From ZC4RG30 sp046347045 (lineage in GTDB: Bacteria; Pseudomonadota; Gammaproteobacteria; Steroidobacterales; Steroidobacteraceae), in contig JAXMGX010000010.1 in NCBI GenBank assembly GCA_046347045.1, forward strand, positions 1 through 64,000: a stretch of DNA of 64,000 bases. The letters are read 5' to 3'. The notes beneath the pieces are model-generated. The model made no database searches. It was not told the origin of the DNA and saw only the letters and a list, made by a program, of their open reading frames with translations. Positions within the stretch are counted from its first letter, which is position 1. Each line of letters starts with the position of its first letter. Shown piece by piece: positions 38,545-47,547 of the stretch. A program made the position numbers and the translations under genes.

Positions 38545-39396
38545 ATGGAAGCGCTCGTCGACCTGCACACCCACAGCCACCATTCCGATGGCCTGCTCGC
38601 TCCCGCGGAACTGGTGGCGCGCGCCGCGCTGCGCAATGTGCAGGTGCTGGCGCTCACCGACCATGACACCACGGCCGGACTGTCCGAGGCGCGCGCGGCC
38701 TGCGCGGGCGCGAACATCGGCTTCGTCGATGGCGTGGAGGTCACTGCCGGCTGGCGCGGCCAGGAGCTGCATGTGGTGGGCCTTGGCGTCGATCCGCAGT
38801 CCCCGGCACTGCAGGATCACCTTGCCGCCATCGTGAACCTGCGACGTGAACGGATCGCGGCCATCCGCGCAAAGCTGCAGCGCCTCGCGCGCTTTGCCGC
38901 ACTCGACCCGGCGCGGGCCGTGCTCGAATCGAGCGCCGTGCCGACTCGCACGCATGTCGCGCGCGCCATTGCAGGGGCGGGCCTCGCCGATTCCGTGCAG
39001 GATGCATTCGACCGCTGGCTGGGCCGGGGCCGACAGGGCCATGTGCCGCAGGAATGGCCGTCACTGGCCGGCGCCGTGGCCGCCATCCGCGCCGCTGGTG
39101 GCGAGGCGGTGCTGGCGCATCCGCATCGCTACAAGCTCTCCGGTGGCGCGCTGCGCAACCTCTGCGGTGAGTTCCGCGACTGCGGCGGCGCGGCGCTGGA
39201 AACCAGCCTGCCGGCCCTGTCCCCGAACGATGCGGCGCGACTGGCGTCGCTGGCGCGACAGTTCGGTCTCGCCGGCTCCGCGGGTTCCGACTTCCACGAG
39301 CCCGGCCAGCGATGGCGCCCGCTGGGGCGATTCGCTAAGCTGGCCGAAGGAGTCGAACCGCTGCTGCCGCGGCTGCGGGTGACCGGCAAGAAGTGA
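38545..39396 (+). CDS. rnm: PHP-domain 5'-3' exoribonuclease RNase AM (YciV/TrpH)
   Basis: Metal-dependent PHP phosphoesterase; the E. coli homologue trims rRNA 5' ends and degrades short RNAs. Metal-ligand motifs are DLHTHSHHSDG (near residue 6), LTDHDTT, LAHPHRYK and GSDFHEP. The start is set at 38545 (MEALVDLHTH), giving 283 residues; an in-frame ATG at 38521 would overlap the yrfG start by 2 bp. YdcH and MscS genes follow closely. Confidence 0.88.
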   Translation: MEALVDLHTHSHHSDGLLAPAELVARAALRNVQVLALTDHDTTAGLSEARAACAGANIGFVDGVEVTAGWRGQELHVVGLGVDPQSPALQDHLAAIVNLRRERIAAIRAKLQRLARFAALDPARAVLESSAVPTRTHVARAIAGAGLADSVQDAFDRWLGRGRQGHVPQEWPSLAGAVAAIRAAGGEAVLAHPHRYKLSGGALRNLCGEFRDCGGAALETSLPALSPNDAARLASLARQFGLAGSAGSDFHEPGQRWRPLGRFAKLAEGVEPLLPRLRVTGKK

Positions 39397-39400
39397 CGGC

Positions 39401-39628
39401 ATGTCGGAAGACAGCGAAGACAACGTCAATCGCGAGCTGTTCCGCAACATCGAGAAGTTGCGGCAACTGCGCATAGAGCATCGCGACCTGGATCAGGTGA
39501 TCTCGCGCCTTGCGATGGACATCCACACCGACGAAGTGCAGATGCGCCGGCTGAAGAAGCGCAAACTGATGCTCAAGGACCAGATCGCCAAACTCGAGAG
39601 CCAGGCGATCCCGGACCTCAACGCCTAG
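39401..39628 (+). CDS. YdcH-family small coiled-coil protein (DUF465)
   Basis: 75-residue, highly charged, helical protein. The family core HRDLDQVISRL and VQMRRLKKRKLMLKDQI are typical of YdcH/DUF465 proteins, whose function is unknown. It starts 4 nt after the PHP gene stop and is followed by the mscS-like gene. Confidence 0.87.
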   Translation: MSEDSEDNVNRELFRNIEKLRQLRIEHRDLDQVISRLAMDIHTDEVQMRRLKKRKLMLKDQIAKLESQAIPDLNA

Positions 39629-39634
39629 GGCGAC

Positions 39635-40924
39635 GTGAAAGAACTGATCGACGAGCTGCTGTCGGCTGCCAATCTCACCCAGATCCTGATACTGGTGCTG
39701 GCCGCCGTGGCCGGCGTGGTGGCGGCGCATATCATCCGCGGCGCGCTGTCCCGCTCGCCGCTGACCGGCACGCACGACCTCATGGCGCGGGTGCTGCGGG
39801 GCGTGGGCGCCACCAGTGCGCCGCTGGTGGCGCTGGTGGTGCTGCTGGCGGCGCGGGGCGTGGTGGGCCTTGGCAACGCCAAGCCGGTCATCCTCGACAC
39901 CGGCATCCAGCTTGCCGCCGTGCTGCTGGCGGTGCGTCTGGGCGTCTACCTGCTGGCGCTGGCGATGGGGGCGCGAAGCTGGATCGCACGCTGGGAATCG
40001 CGGCTGTCGCTGTTGCTGTGGGCGGTGCTGGGCTTCTCGCTGATGGGCTGGTTCGACTTCATCGAATCCAGCCTCGACGCCATCGACCTGATCCCCGGCA
40101 AGAATGAATTCAGCCTCTGGTCCCTGATCAAGGGATTGGTGGTGGTGACGCTGTTCATCGTGGTGGCGAGCCTCGTGTCCCGCGCGGTCGAGGCCCGGGT
40201 CATGAGGCTGTCCGGTCTCGCGCTGTCCACGCGCGTGGGCATCACCAAGTTCACGTATTTCTTCCTGCTGGCCCTCGGCGTGCTGGTGGGCATCAACGCG
40301 GCCGGCGTCGACCTCACCGCGCTGACGGTGCTCACCGGCGCGGTGGGCATTGGCCTGGGCTTCGGCCTGCAGGCCATCGCGAGCAATTTCGTCAGCGGCT
40401 TCGTGCTGCTGATGGACAAGTCCATCAAGCCCGGCGATGTCATCAGCTTCACCGGCGTCACCGGCACCAGCACCGAGAACTTCGGCTGGGTGCAGGAGCT
40501 GCGCGGCCGCTACGTGGTGGTGCGCGACCGCGATGGCGTGGAGACGCTGGTGCCCAACCAGCAGCTCATCACCAACCCGGTGATCAACTGGAGCTACTCC
40601 GACCCGCGCGTGCGCCTGAAGCTGCCGGTGCGCATCAGCTACCAGGACGATCCCGAGGCGGCGATGGCGGTGCTGGTGGAAGCAGCGCATTGCAACCCCC
40701 GCGTGCTGCGCGACCCCGGCCCGGTGTCGCGGCTGATGCACTTCGGCGATTCGGGCATCGAGCTGGAGCTTCGCTTCTGGATCGCCGATCCGCAGGAAGG
40801 CGTGAACAACGTGCGCTCCGACGTGAATCGTTCGATATGGCGCGCGTTCAAGCAGCATGGCATCACCATTCCGGTGGCGCAGCACGACCTGCGGATGGTG
40901 CAGGTGCGCGGCGGCGGACCGTGA
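39635..40924 (+). CDS. Mechanosensitive ion channel, MscS family
   Basis: Inner-membrane channel that opens on osmotic downshift. Several N-terminal transmembrane helices (about five) precede the MscS pore helix (GIGLGFGLQAIASNFVSGF) and cytoplasmic vestibule. At 429 residues it is larger than E. coli MscS, closer to YbdG/YnaI types with extra helices. The start is a GTG at 39635 with AGGG upstream. Its stop overlaps the arfB start (GTGA). Confidence 0.9.
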   Translation: MKELIDELLSAANLTQILILVLAAVAGVVAAHIIRGALSRSPLTGTHDLMARVLRGVGATSAPLVALVVLLAARGVVGLGNAKPVILDTGIQLAAVLLAVRLGVYLLALAMGARSWIARWESRLSLLLWAVLGFSLMGWFDFIESSLDAIDLIPGKNEFSLWSLIKGLVVVTLFIVVASLVSRAVEARVMRLSGLALSTRVGITKFTYFFLLALGVLVGINAAGVDLTALTVLTGAVGIGLGFGLQAIASNFVSGFVLLMDKSIKPGDVISFTGVTGTSTENFGWVQELRGRYVVVRDRDGVETLVPNQQLITNPVINWSYSDPRVRLKLPVRISYQDDPEAAMAVLVEAAHCNPRVLRDPGPVSRLMHFGDSGIELELRFWIADPQEGVNNVRSDVNRSIWRAFKQHGITIPVAQHDLRMVQVRGGGP

Positions 40925-41328
40925 AACTGCCGGACCTGAGCGGCGCCACGCAGGTCAGCTTCATCCGCTCCGCCGGCCCCGGCGGGCAGAACGTCAACAA
41001 GCTGGCCACCGCGGCACAGCTTCGCTTTCGCATCGGCGACTGCCCGGGCCTCGACATGGCCTCGGCCGAACGCCTGCGCAGGCTTGCGGGTCGCCGGCTG
41101 ACCGAAGGCGACGAGATCGTCATCGTCGCCCGCAATCACCGCACGCAGGAAGGCAATCGCCGCGATGCCTGGGAGCGGCTCACGGCCCTCATCGAAGCCG
41201 CGATGAAGGCGCCGGTGCCACGCCGCGCCACGAAGCCCACACGGGCATCGCGCGAGCGGCGACTCAGCGGCAAGGTGCGTGCGGGGCAGACCAAGAAGAT
41301 GCGCGGCAAAGTACGTGGCGACGACTAG
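40921..41328 (+). CDS. arfB: Alternative ribosome-rescue factor ArfB (YaeJ)
   Basis: Peptidyl-tRNA hydrolase that frees ribosomes stalled without a stop codon. The GGQ motif (21-23) sits in RSAGPGGQNVNK, and the C-terminal tail is basic (SGKVRAGQTKKMRGKVRG), as needed to enter the mRNA channel. At 135 residues it is the size of ArfB, not of RF1/RF2. The GTG start overlaps the mscS stop; longer in-frame starts lie inside mscS. Confidence 0.93.
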   Translation: MKLPDLSGATQVSFIRSAGPGGQNVNKLATAAQLRFRIGDCPGLDMASAERLRRLAGRRLTEGDEIVIVARNHRTQEGNRRDAWERLTALIEAAMKAPVPRRATKPTRASRERRLSGKVRAGQTKKMRGKVRGDD

Positions 41329-42835
41329 CGCCGGCAGCCCGCCTGTCACCGACTTCGATCTGGTCGTGGTGGGTGGCGGCATCAACGGGGCCGGCATCGC
41401 GCGCGATGCTGCGGGCCGCGACCTTCGCGTCTGCCTGATCGAACAGCACGATCTCGCCTCGCATACCTCCTCGGCCAGCACCAAGCTCATCCATGGCGGC
41501 CTGCGCTATCTGGAGCAGGGCGAACTGCGGCTGGTGCGCGAAGCGCTGGCCGAGCGCGAACGCCTGCTGGCCATCGCACCGCACATCATCCGTCCCATGC
41601 GCTTCGTGCTGCCCTATGTCGACGGGCTGCGGCCGCGCTGGCTGCTGCGGCTGGGGTTGTTCGTCTACGACCACGTCGGCGCACGGGAAAAGCTCTCCGC
41701 ATCGCAGTCCGTCGCCCTTGCGGGCACGGCATTGGGCACGCCGCTGCTGCCCACGCTGCGCGATGGCTTCGAGTACTCCGACTGCTGGGTGGATGACAGC
41801 CGCCTGGTAGTGCTGAACGCGCTGGATGCCGCCGAGCGCGGCGCCACGGTGTTGACGCGCACACGGGTCACGCAGGCGCGCGATGCCGGCGGGCATTGGG
41901 AAGTCGATTGCGTCGCAGCCGGCGCCGGCGTTCCGCGCACGCTGCGCGCACGTGCGCTGGTGAACGCCAGTGGCGCCTGGGTGAACGAGGTGCTGGGCAG
42001 CGCCCGGGTGACAGCCCGCCAGCACTTGCGACTGGTCCAGGGCAGTCACCTGATCCTGCGTCGGCTGTACGAGGGCGACCACGCCTACCTTCTGCAGAGC
42101 GCCGATCAGCGTGTTGTGTTCATGATTCCCTACCAGCAGCAGTACACGCTGGTGGGCACCACCGATGTGCCCTATTCCGGCGATCCGGCGCGCCCGGTCA
42201 TCTCGGATGCCGAGCGCGATTACCTGCTCGCCTGCATCAACCGCTTCCTGCGGCGGCCTGCCTCACCGGCCGACATCCGCAGCAGCTACTCCGGCGTGCG
42301 ACCGCTGTATGACAGCGGGGAAGCTGCGGCGCAGAACGTGTCGCGCGACTATCACCTGGAACTGCAGGCCGGCAACGCGGGCGCGCCACTGCTGTCGGTG
42401 TATGGGGGCAAGATCACCACCTACCGGCGCCTGGCCGAGCATGCCTTCGGACTGCTGGCGCCTTCGCTGCGAAAGGAGCCTGCTTCATGGACGGCGGACG
42501 AGCCCCTGCCTGGCGGCGACGTGCCCGACGGCGACATGCAGCGCTTCATCGACCACAGTCGCGCACGCTGGCCCGCACTGCCGGCGGCGCTGGTCGACCG
42601 GCTGGCGCATGCACATGGCACGCGGCTGGCGCTGCTGCTGGGCGAGGCGCGTTGCATGGCGGACCTGGGGCGCGACTTCGGCGCCGGCCTCACCGAAGCC
42701 GAGGTGCGCTACCTGGTGCGGCATGAATGGGCGCGCTCGGCCGAGGACATCCTGTGGCGGCGCACGCGCCTGGGCCTCGCCCTGCCCGCTTCAGCCGTGG
42801 ACAACCTGCAGGATGCTGTGGCGAAGCTGCTCTGA
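41315..42835 (+). CDS. glpD: Aerobic glycerol-3-phosphate dehydrogenase
   Basis: FAD enzyme at the inner membrane oxidising sn-glycerol 3-phosphate to DHAP. The FAD-binding motif DLVVVGGGINGAGIARDAAG begins near residue 15, followed by TSSASTKLIHGGLRYLE and the C-terminal helical domain. A GTG at 41315 gives 506 residues, close to E. coli GlpD (501). The start lies inside the arfB end. The last 45 bp overlap the convergent plsB, which uses the same substrate. Confidence 0.95.
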   Translation: MATTSAGSPPVTDFDLVVVGGGINGAGIARDAAGRDLRVCLIEQHDLASHTSSASTKLIHGGLRYLEQGELRLVREALAERERLLAIAPHIIRPMRFVLPYVDGLRPRWLLRLGLFVYDHVGAREKLSASQSVALAGTALGTPLLPTLRDGFEYSDCWVDDSRLVVLNALDAAERGATVLTRTRVTQARDAGGHWEVDCVAAGAGVPRTLRARALVNASGAWVNEVLGSARVTARQHLRLVQGSHLILRRLYEGDHAYLLQSADQRVVFMIPYQQQYTLVGTTDVPYSGDPARPVISDAERDYLLACINRFLRRPASPADIRSSYSGVRPLYDSGEAAAQNVSRDYHLELQAGNAGAPLLSVYGGKITTYRRLAEHAFGLLAPSLRKEPASWTADEPLPGGDVPDGDMQRFIDHSRARWPALPAALVDRLAHAHGTRLALLLGEARCMADLGRDFGAGLTEAEVRYLVRHEWARSAEDILWRRTRLGLALPASAVDNLQDAVAKLL

Positions 42836-45211
42836 CAGCACGAGCTGCGCGTCATCGGCGATGCGCGCCAGCACGTCGTCGAACACCAGATGGCCCTCGC
42901 CATCGGCGCGGATCACGCCGCGCCGGCGCAGCAGGCCCAGGAATCCCTCGAACAGCGAGCGGTCGAAGAACTCCGGCGAATGGAAGCCGTAGAGCGTGAC
43001 CATGCGCTGCGCCATCTGCTGGCAGCTCTTCTCGAGCTCGGCCTGCGTCAGCGCGCCGGAGCCTGCCCGCAGCAGCAGCGCGATCGCCAGGTAGTAGCGC
43101 TCGACGGTCTGCAGCATGGGCTGCGCCAGCACCGATAGCTGCACGGCCTCGGACGAGGTCGGTGGCGCGGTAGCCCATTGCCTCTCCTCTGCGTCGCTGG
43201 ACAGCAGCCCGGCCGAGCGCAGCGCGCGCAGATTGGCCAGCACCACGGCTTCCAGCTCCGGCTCTTCCCAGCGCAGGAACAGCTCCGAGCTGATGTAGGG
43301 ATAGATGCGCCCGGCCAGCCGTTGCAGGTCGGCCATCGACAGCCGTTCCTTCGACAGGAAGCAGCAGGCCAGCAGCGACGGCAGCGCGATCACGTGCAGG
43401 ACATTGTTGCGGTAGTACGGCATCGCCGCCGCGTGCCGGGGCGCAAGGCCGATGGTGTCGGCACCCAGGCGCTGCAGGATTTCGGCCTTGAAGCCGGCTT
43501 CGATGATGGCGGCCGCATCGCCCTTCGGCAACGTGATGCGTTCGGAATAAGGCGCCTCGCGCAGCAGCGTGAGGCAGGTGGCGAGTTGTTGCAGCAGGTC
43601 GGCCTCGAGCATCACCTGCCGCGGCGTGGCCAGCAGCACCAGCGCGAGCAGGTTCACCGGCGTGACCGCCGCCGCGCCGTTGATGTTGCGCATGATGCTC
43701 CGGGCCAGCACATCCACCGCCGCGCTGACGGTGGCGCCGCGGCCGTCCTGCCCCAGCCTCTCGCGCCACTGCGGTTGATGCTCGTCGAGCAGCGGCAGCA
43801 GCGGGATCGGTTCGCCGATGTTCACATGCACATGGCCGAAGTTCTCGCGCAGCCGCTTCAGCGAGCGCAGGAATCCCCACAGCGATTCCTTTTCCTTCTT
43901 CCTGCCGGACAGCTCGCCCATGTAGCTGTCCACTTCCATGATGCGCTCGTAACCCAGGTACACCGGCACGAACATCACCGGCCGCACGGGCTGACGGATG
44001 TAGCTGCGCAGCGTCATCGACAGCATGCCCGTCTTGGGCGCCAGCGACCGACCGGTGCGACTGCGGCCACCCTCGATGAAATACTGGATGGGATGACCGC
44101 GCGCCATGATGGCGCCCAGGTAATTCATGAACACCGCGGTGTACAGCGGGCTGCCGCGGAAACTGCGCCGCAGGAAGAAGGCCCCGCCCTTGCGCAGTAT
44201 CGGCCCCACCACCGGCAGGTTCAGGTTGATGCCCGCGGCGATGTGCGGCACGGCGAAGCCGTGGGTGTACACGGCATAGGGCACCAGCAGGTCGTCCATG
44301 GTGCTGCGATGACAGGGCACGTAGATCAGCTCGTTGCCCGCGGCGATCGCGGCAATGGTGTCGGCGTGGGCCACCTCGAGTCCGTCGTAGATGCGCGTCC
44401 ACAGCCGGCGCAGGAAGCGCTCGGAGAAGCGCACCAGGTTGTGCGAGTAGTCGGCCGCGATCTCCTCGAACATGTCGCGCGCCTGCTGCATCACCTGGCG
44501 CACGGGCAGGTTCTTCTCGCGGGCCTCCTGCCGGACGATGTTGCGCACCTGGCGCGCGCGCAGCACCTCGGTGAGCAGCGTGCGCCGGTGCGAGAGGTCG
44601 GGGCCGATATAGGCCGTGCGCGAAGCGGCGAGCTGCGCGGTCATGCTGCGGATCACGCGCCGCGCGGGATTGGGCGCGGCACCGGCCAGTAGCGAACGCA
44701 TCGACACCGGCGTGCCGAATTCCACCACCGTGTTGCGGCCATTGAAGACCACGGCCAGCGCGCGCCGGAAGCCGCTGGAAATCGACCAGTCCTCCGACAG
44801 CAGCAGTCTGAACCAGGACACATGCTCGCGCTGCGGCGCGCGCCCCCAGTACACCGCCACCGGCACCAGCATCACATCGAAGGCCGGATCGCGCCTGAGC
44901 TCGCCGAGCAGGTCGCGCAGGCCCTGGGGCGGTCGGCGGTCGAGGCGGCGGTTCCACAACCCCACCTTGCGCGACAGCGCCAGCAGCGAGCGTTGGCGCT
45001 GCGGCGCCGTCGGCGGCAGCAGGCGCTTGCCGGGACGCGGCAGGCCAATGCGCGCGCAGGCGCGCTGCAGCAGCATGCCGTCGAGCGCGCTGTCGCGCTG
45101 CATGACGTAGCAGATGCGCGAGCCTGCGGCACGAAGCTCATCGGAGGCATCCTGCGGTCGCACGGTGAAGCGCAGCCAGGGCAACAACAACCGGCCTGTA
45201 AAGCGGTCCAT
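42791..45211 (-). CDS. plsB: Glycerol-3-phosphate 1-O-acyltransferase PlsB
   Basis: Membrane enzyme that commits glycerol 3-phosphate to phospholipid synthesis. The acyltransferase HX4D motif HRSTMD (His301-Asp306) and FIEGGRSRTGR and PVYLGYERIMEVDSY blocks are clear. The 806-residue length equals that of typical PlsB (about 806-830), not PlsY. It begins 7 nt after the YqiA-like gene and ends within glpD on the opposite strand. Confidence 0.97.
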   Translation of the reverse strand: MDRFTGRLLLPWLRFTVRPQDASDELRAAGSRICYVMQRDSALDGMLLQRACARIGLPRPGKRLLPPTAPQRQRSLLALSRKVGLWNRRLDRRPPQGLRDLLGELRRDPAFDVMLVPVAVYWGRAPQREHVSWFRLLLSEDWSISSGFRRALAVVFNGRNTVVEFGTPVSMRSLLAGAAPNPARRVIRSMTAQLAASRTAYIGPDLSHRRTLLTEVLRARQVRNIVRQEAREKNLPVRQVMQQARDMFEEIAADYSHNLVRFSERFLRRLWTRIYDGLEVAHADTIAAIAAGNELIYVPCHRSTMDDLLVPYAVYTHGFAVPHIAAGINLNLPVVGPILRKGGAFFLRRSFRGSPLYTAVFMNYLGAIMARGHPIQYFIEGGRSRTGRSLAPKTGMLSMTLRSYIRQPVRPVMFVPVYLGYERIMEVDSYMGELSGRKKEKESLWGFLRSLKRLRENFGHVHVNIGEPIPLLPLLDEHQPQWRERLGQDGRGATVSAAVDVLARSIMRNINGAAAVTPVNLLALVLLATPRQVMLEADLLQQLATCLTLLREAPYSERITLPKGDAAAIIEAGFKAEILQRLGADTIGLAPRHAAAMPYYRNNVLHVIALPSLLACCFLSKERLSMADLQRLAGRIYPYISSELFLRWEEPELEAVVLANLRALRSAGLLSSDAEERQWATAPPTSSEAVQLSVLAQPMLQTVERYYLAIALLLRAGSGALTQAELEKSCQQMAQRMVTLYGFHSPEFFDRSLFEGFLGLLRRRGVIRADGEGHLVFDDVLARIADDAQLVLSEQLRHSILQVVHG

Positions 45212-45218
45212 CCGGAAG

Positions 45219-45746
45219 CTAGCTCACGAATTGCGCGCGGCGGGACTCGACCAGGAAGTACTGGAACAGGTAGCGCAGGAAGGGAATGGCACTGTGCAGA
45301 TGGTGGTCGGACTCCACCAGGTGCAGCGCCAGGCGGTTGTCGCGCGCGAACTTCATGCTCTGCTCGCAGGGAATGACTTCATCGCGCCAGCCGTGCACCA
45401 CGGCGATGGGACAGTCGGGCAGCCCGCGCTTCAGCGGCGGAATGCCTGGCATGTGGATCGCAGGCGCCATCAGGAACACGCCCCGCGCATGCAGCGTCGG
45501 CGCCGCGGCCAGCGACACGTAGCCGCCCAGACTCGCCCCCACGAGCACCAGATGACCGGAGAAATCGCGGCAGAAGTCCGACAGCATCTGCACGCGCTCC
45601 TCCGGATCGGTGATGCCGCGGTAGTCGACCGCCGCCACCTCGAAGCCCTCGCCTTCGGCGATTTCGTACAGCGCGCGGATCTTGGTGCCGAACGGACTGC
45701 CGTCGAGCCCATGGGAAAAAACGACATGACCGGTGATGTCCGACAT
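45219..45746 (-). CDS. YqiA/YcfP-like small esterase
   Basis: Compact alpha/beta hydrolase of 175 residues. It has SHGLDGSPFGTK, nucleophile elbow GASLGG (Ser72), Asp121 in HGWRDEVIP and a His in SDHHLH. The size and SHGLDGSP start fit the YqiA family of esterases. Substrate unknown. It sits 10 nt after the sheath-like gene and 7 nt before plsB, in one - strand run. Confidence 0.8.
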   Translation of the reverse strand: MSDITGHVVFSHGLDGSPFGTKIRALYEIAEGEGFEVAAVDYRGITDPEERVQMLSDFCRDFSGHLVLVGASLGGYVSLAAAPTLHARGVFLMAPAIHMPGIPPLKRGLPDCPIAVVHGWRDEVIPCEQSMKFARDNRLALHLVESDHHLHSAIPFLRYLFQYFLVESRRAQFVS

Positions 45747-45756
45747 GGTGTCGATC

Positions 45757-47391
45757 CTAGCTCAGCTCGAGCGCGGCGAGCTGATTGAGACTGACCGGCC
45801 GCGTGCTGCTGCCGGCGGGCCGGTGTTCCACCAGCCAGGTAAGCCGGCAGCCGGCATGCACGGGCTGGTAACCGAACAGCAGGCGGAATACGCCATGCCT
45901 CTGCTCGGCCGCGCCGTTGAGCCGCTCGTCGCAGAGCACGAAGTAGTGGCGGTTGCGCTCGGTGCCGGCGAAGGCCCCCGCCTCGGCCTGCTCGCGCAGG
46001 AAGTCCTCGACCTGACGGGCGATGCGCTCGCGGGTGCGCGGCGTGTTGCCTTCGATGCTCACCCAGCGCGTGCCGCGCTCGATGCTCGCGCACAGGTCGA
46101 GCTGCAGCCGGCGCGTGCCCAGCCAGCGCGCATCGGTGCCGGCAGCGGCCTCGCCCGCCAGCGTGCACAGGCCGATTTCATCGCGCGCAGGGCGGCGCGT
46201 GGCCCGCAGCGCATTGATGCCGAGCTGGGCGAGCTGGTGCCGCTGCAGGCGATCCACCCACAACGCCGCCTGCGCGCCCGGCCGCAGCAGCGCGGGCTCC
46301 TCGGGTTCGCGCCAGAGCTGGGGCCGCGACGCGTCGTCACGCGCAATCAGCGCAGCGGCTGCGGCGGATGGCGTGAAGGATTCGTACTCGCCCGACAGGC
46401 GGTTCAGCGCGTTGATGCGCGGGAAGAACATCAGCGCGTCGGCACTGTGGAAGGGCCATTCACGCGCCGCGTCCAGCGCGGCACGCGTGCTGTCCCAGGC
46501 CAGTGGTGGATCCACCAGCAGCAGCGCCTGGTGGCGGCGGCAGAACCTCGCCCCCACCACCAGCACGCTCATGCCCAGGTCGCGCCTGCGCTGTGGCGGC
46601 GGAATGCACAGGAAGTCGAATCGCGGTCCGCCGTCCAGCGCGAAGATGCCGCTGCGCCGCGCTTCGGAGCCGATCAGGTCATAGTCCGACAGCGCCTCGC
46701 CGTCTTCGCCGTCGTTGTTGCAGTCGACATAGCCAATGAGAGCGCGCGGATCGTCGCCGCGCGTGATGTCGGGACGGCGCTTGGGCAGCGGGCCCGCCAC
46801 GCGCACCAGCCGGGACCCGGCGAGGATGCGTCCCACCTCGCGTGCAGATCCTCCCAGAATGGACACGCGGCGGAAGATTTCCTGCGACTCCACCAGTTCC
46901 GAACCGCGCCTGCGCACGCGCTGCACCACGAGATTGAACAGGTCTTCGTCCTGGGTGCCTATGCCGTCGTGGTCCACAGAGGCGCGCAGGTATTCATTGC
47001 GCCCCGGACACAGGCCCGACAGCACCATGCGTTCTTCGCCAGCCGGCAGGTCGATGGTCGGCGCCCGCCCCTGGCTGACCACGCGCACCACCAGTGCCCG
47101 CGTGCCGCCCTGCTCGAAGAACTGCTCCACCGCGAACGACAGCGTGGAGTGCTCCCAAAGTCCACCGAACACGCGCTGGAAATCCGCGGCGCTTTCGATG
47201 GGTACCGGTTCGTTGACGGGCCCCTTGAGGCAGCGGCCAAGGAAGGCGACGACGGCGCCGCTGGTGGAGTGGATGCGAGCGGTGGCGGCCTCGGCAGGCG
47301 GTGCCGCAGTGGAGTAAGGGAATGCGTCGCTGCGCTTGGCCAGAGGCACGGCTCCGACGCCATCAGGCCCGGAAACCCCCTGTTCTGTCAC
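45757..47391 (-). CDS. Solitary phage-tail-sheath-like protein
   Basis: The N-terminal part reads as a contractile tail sheath: a self-assembly segment FLGRCLKGPVNEPVPI followed by ADFQRVFGGLW and FFEQGGTRALVVRV. The C-terminal part (about 430-490) contains WVSIEGNTPRTRERI, VEDFLREQAEAGAF and YFVLCD, the conserved sheath core. Length is 544 residues. Start is a GTG at 47391. No tube, baseplate, spike, ATPase or other tail gene is nearby; the neighbours are an L,D-transpeptidase and an esterase. It could be a domesticated sheath with a cell-envelope role; nothing in the sequence proves function. Confidence 0.75.
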   Translation of the reverse strand: MTEQGVSGPDGVGAVPLAKRSDAFPYSTAAPPAEAATARIHSTSGAVVAFLGRCLKGPVNEPVPIESAADFQRVFGGLWEHSTLSFAVEQFFEQGGTRALVVRVVSQGRAPTIDLPAGEERMVLSGLCPGRNEYLRASVDHDGIGTQDEDLFNLVVQRVRRRGSELVESQEIFRRVSILGGSAREVGRILAGSRLVRVAGPLPKRRPDITRGDDPRALIGYVDCNNDGEDGEALSDYDLIGSEARRSGIFALDGGPRFDFLCIPPPQRRRDLGMSVLVVGARFCRRHQALLLVDPPLAWDSTRAALDAAREWPFHSADALMFFPRINALNRLSGEYESFTPSAAAAALIARDDASRPQLWREPEEPALLRPGAQAALWVDRLQRHQLAQLGINALRATRRPARDEIGLCTLAGEAAAGTDARWLGTRRLQLDLCASIERGTRWVSIEGNTPRTRERIARQVEDFLREQAEAGAFAGTERNRHYFVLCDERLNGAAEQRHGVFRLLFGYQPVHAGCRLTWLVEHRPAGSSTRPVSLNQLAALELS

Positions 47392-47399
47392 CGCTGCTG

Positions 47400-47531
47400 T
47401 TACCTCGCCGCAGGGGCGCCGGTCTTGCTCGCCTGGCGGGCCTGCTGTTCGGCCGCCGCAAGGGCCGCTTCTTCCTGCTTGCGCGCGATTTCGGCCAGCA
47501 TCAGCTTCAGCCAGTCAGTAAGAGTCGCCAT
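47400..47531 (-). CDS. Small helical protein preceding the sheath-like gene
   Basis: 43 codons starting MATLTDWLKLMLAEIARK, followed by a Gln/Ala/Glu-rich helix. It lies 16 nt after the L,D-transpeptidase stop and 8 nt before the sheath start. The amphipathic, coiled-coil-like composition and close spacing suggest a genuine small gene, possibly a partner of the sheath protein. No good Shine-Dalgarno is seen; a TATATT hexamer at 47545-47540 could be a -10 of a nearly leaderless start. Confidence 0.5.
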   Translation of the reverse strand: MATLTDWLKLMLAEIARKQEEAALAAAEQQARQASKTGAPAAR

Positions 47532-47547
47532 GATGCGACAATATAGC

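Noticed and set aside
45757..47391. Prophage or contractile injection system island
   Set aside because: Only the sheath motif is present; no integrase, attachment site, tube, baseplate or ATPase in 64 kb.
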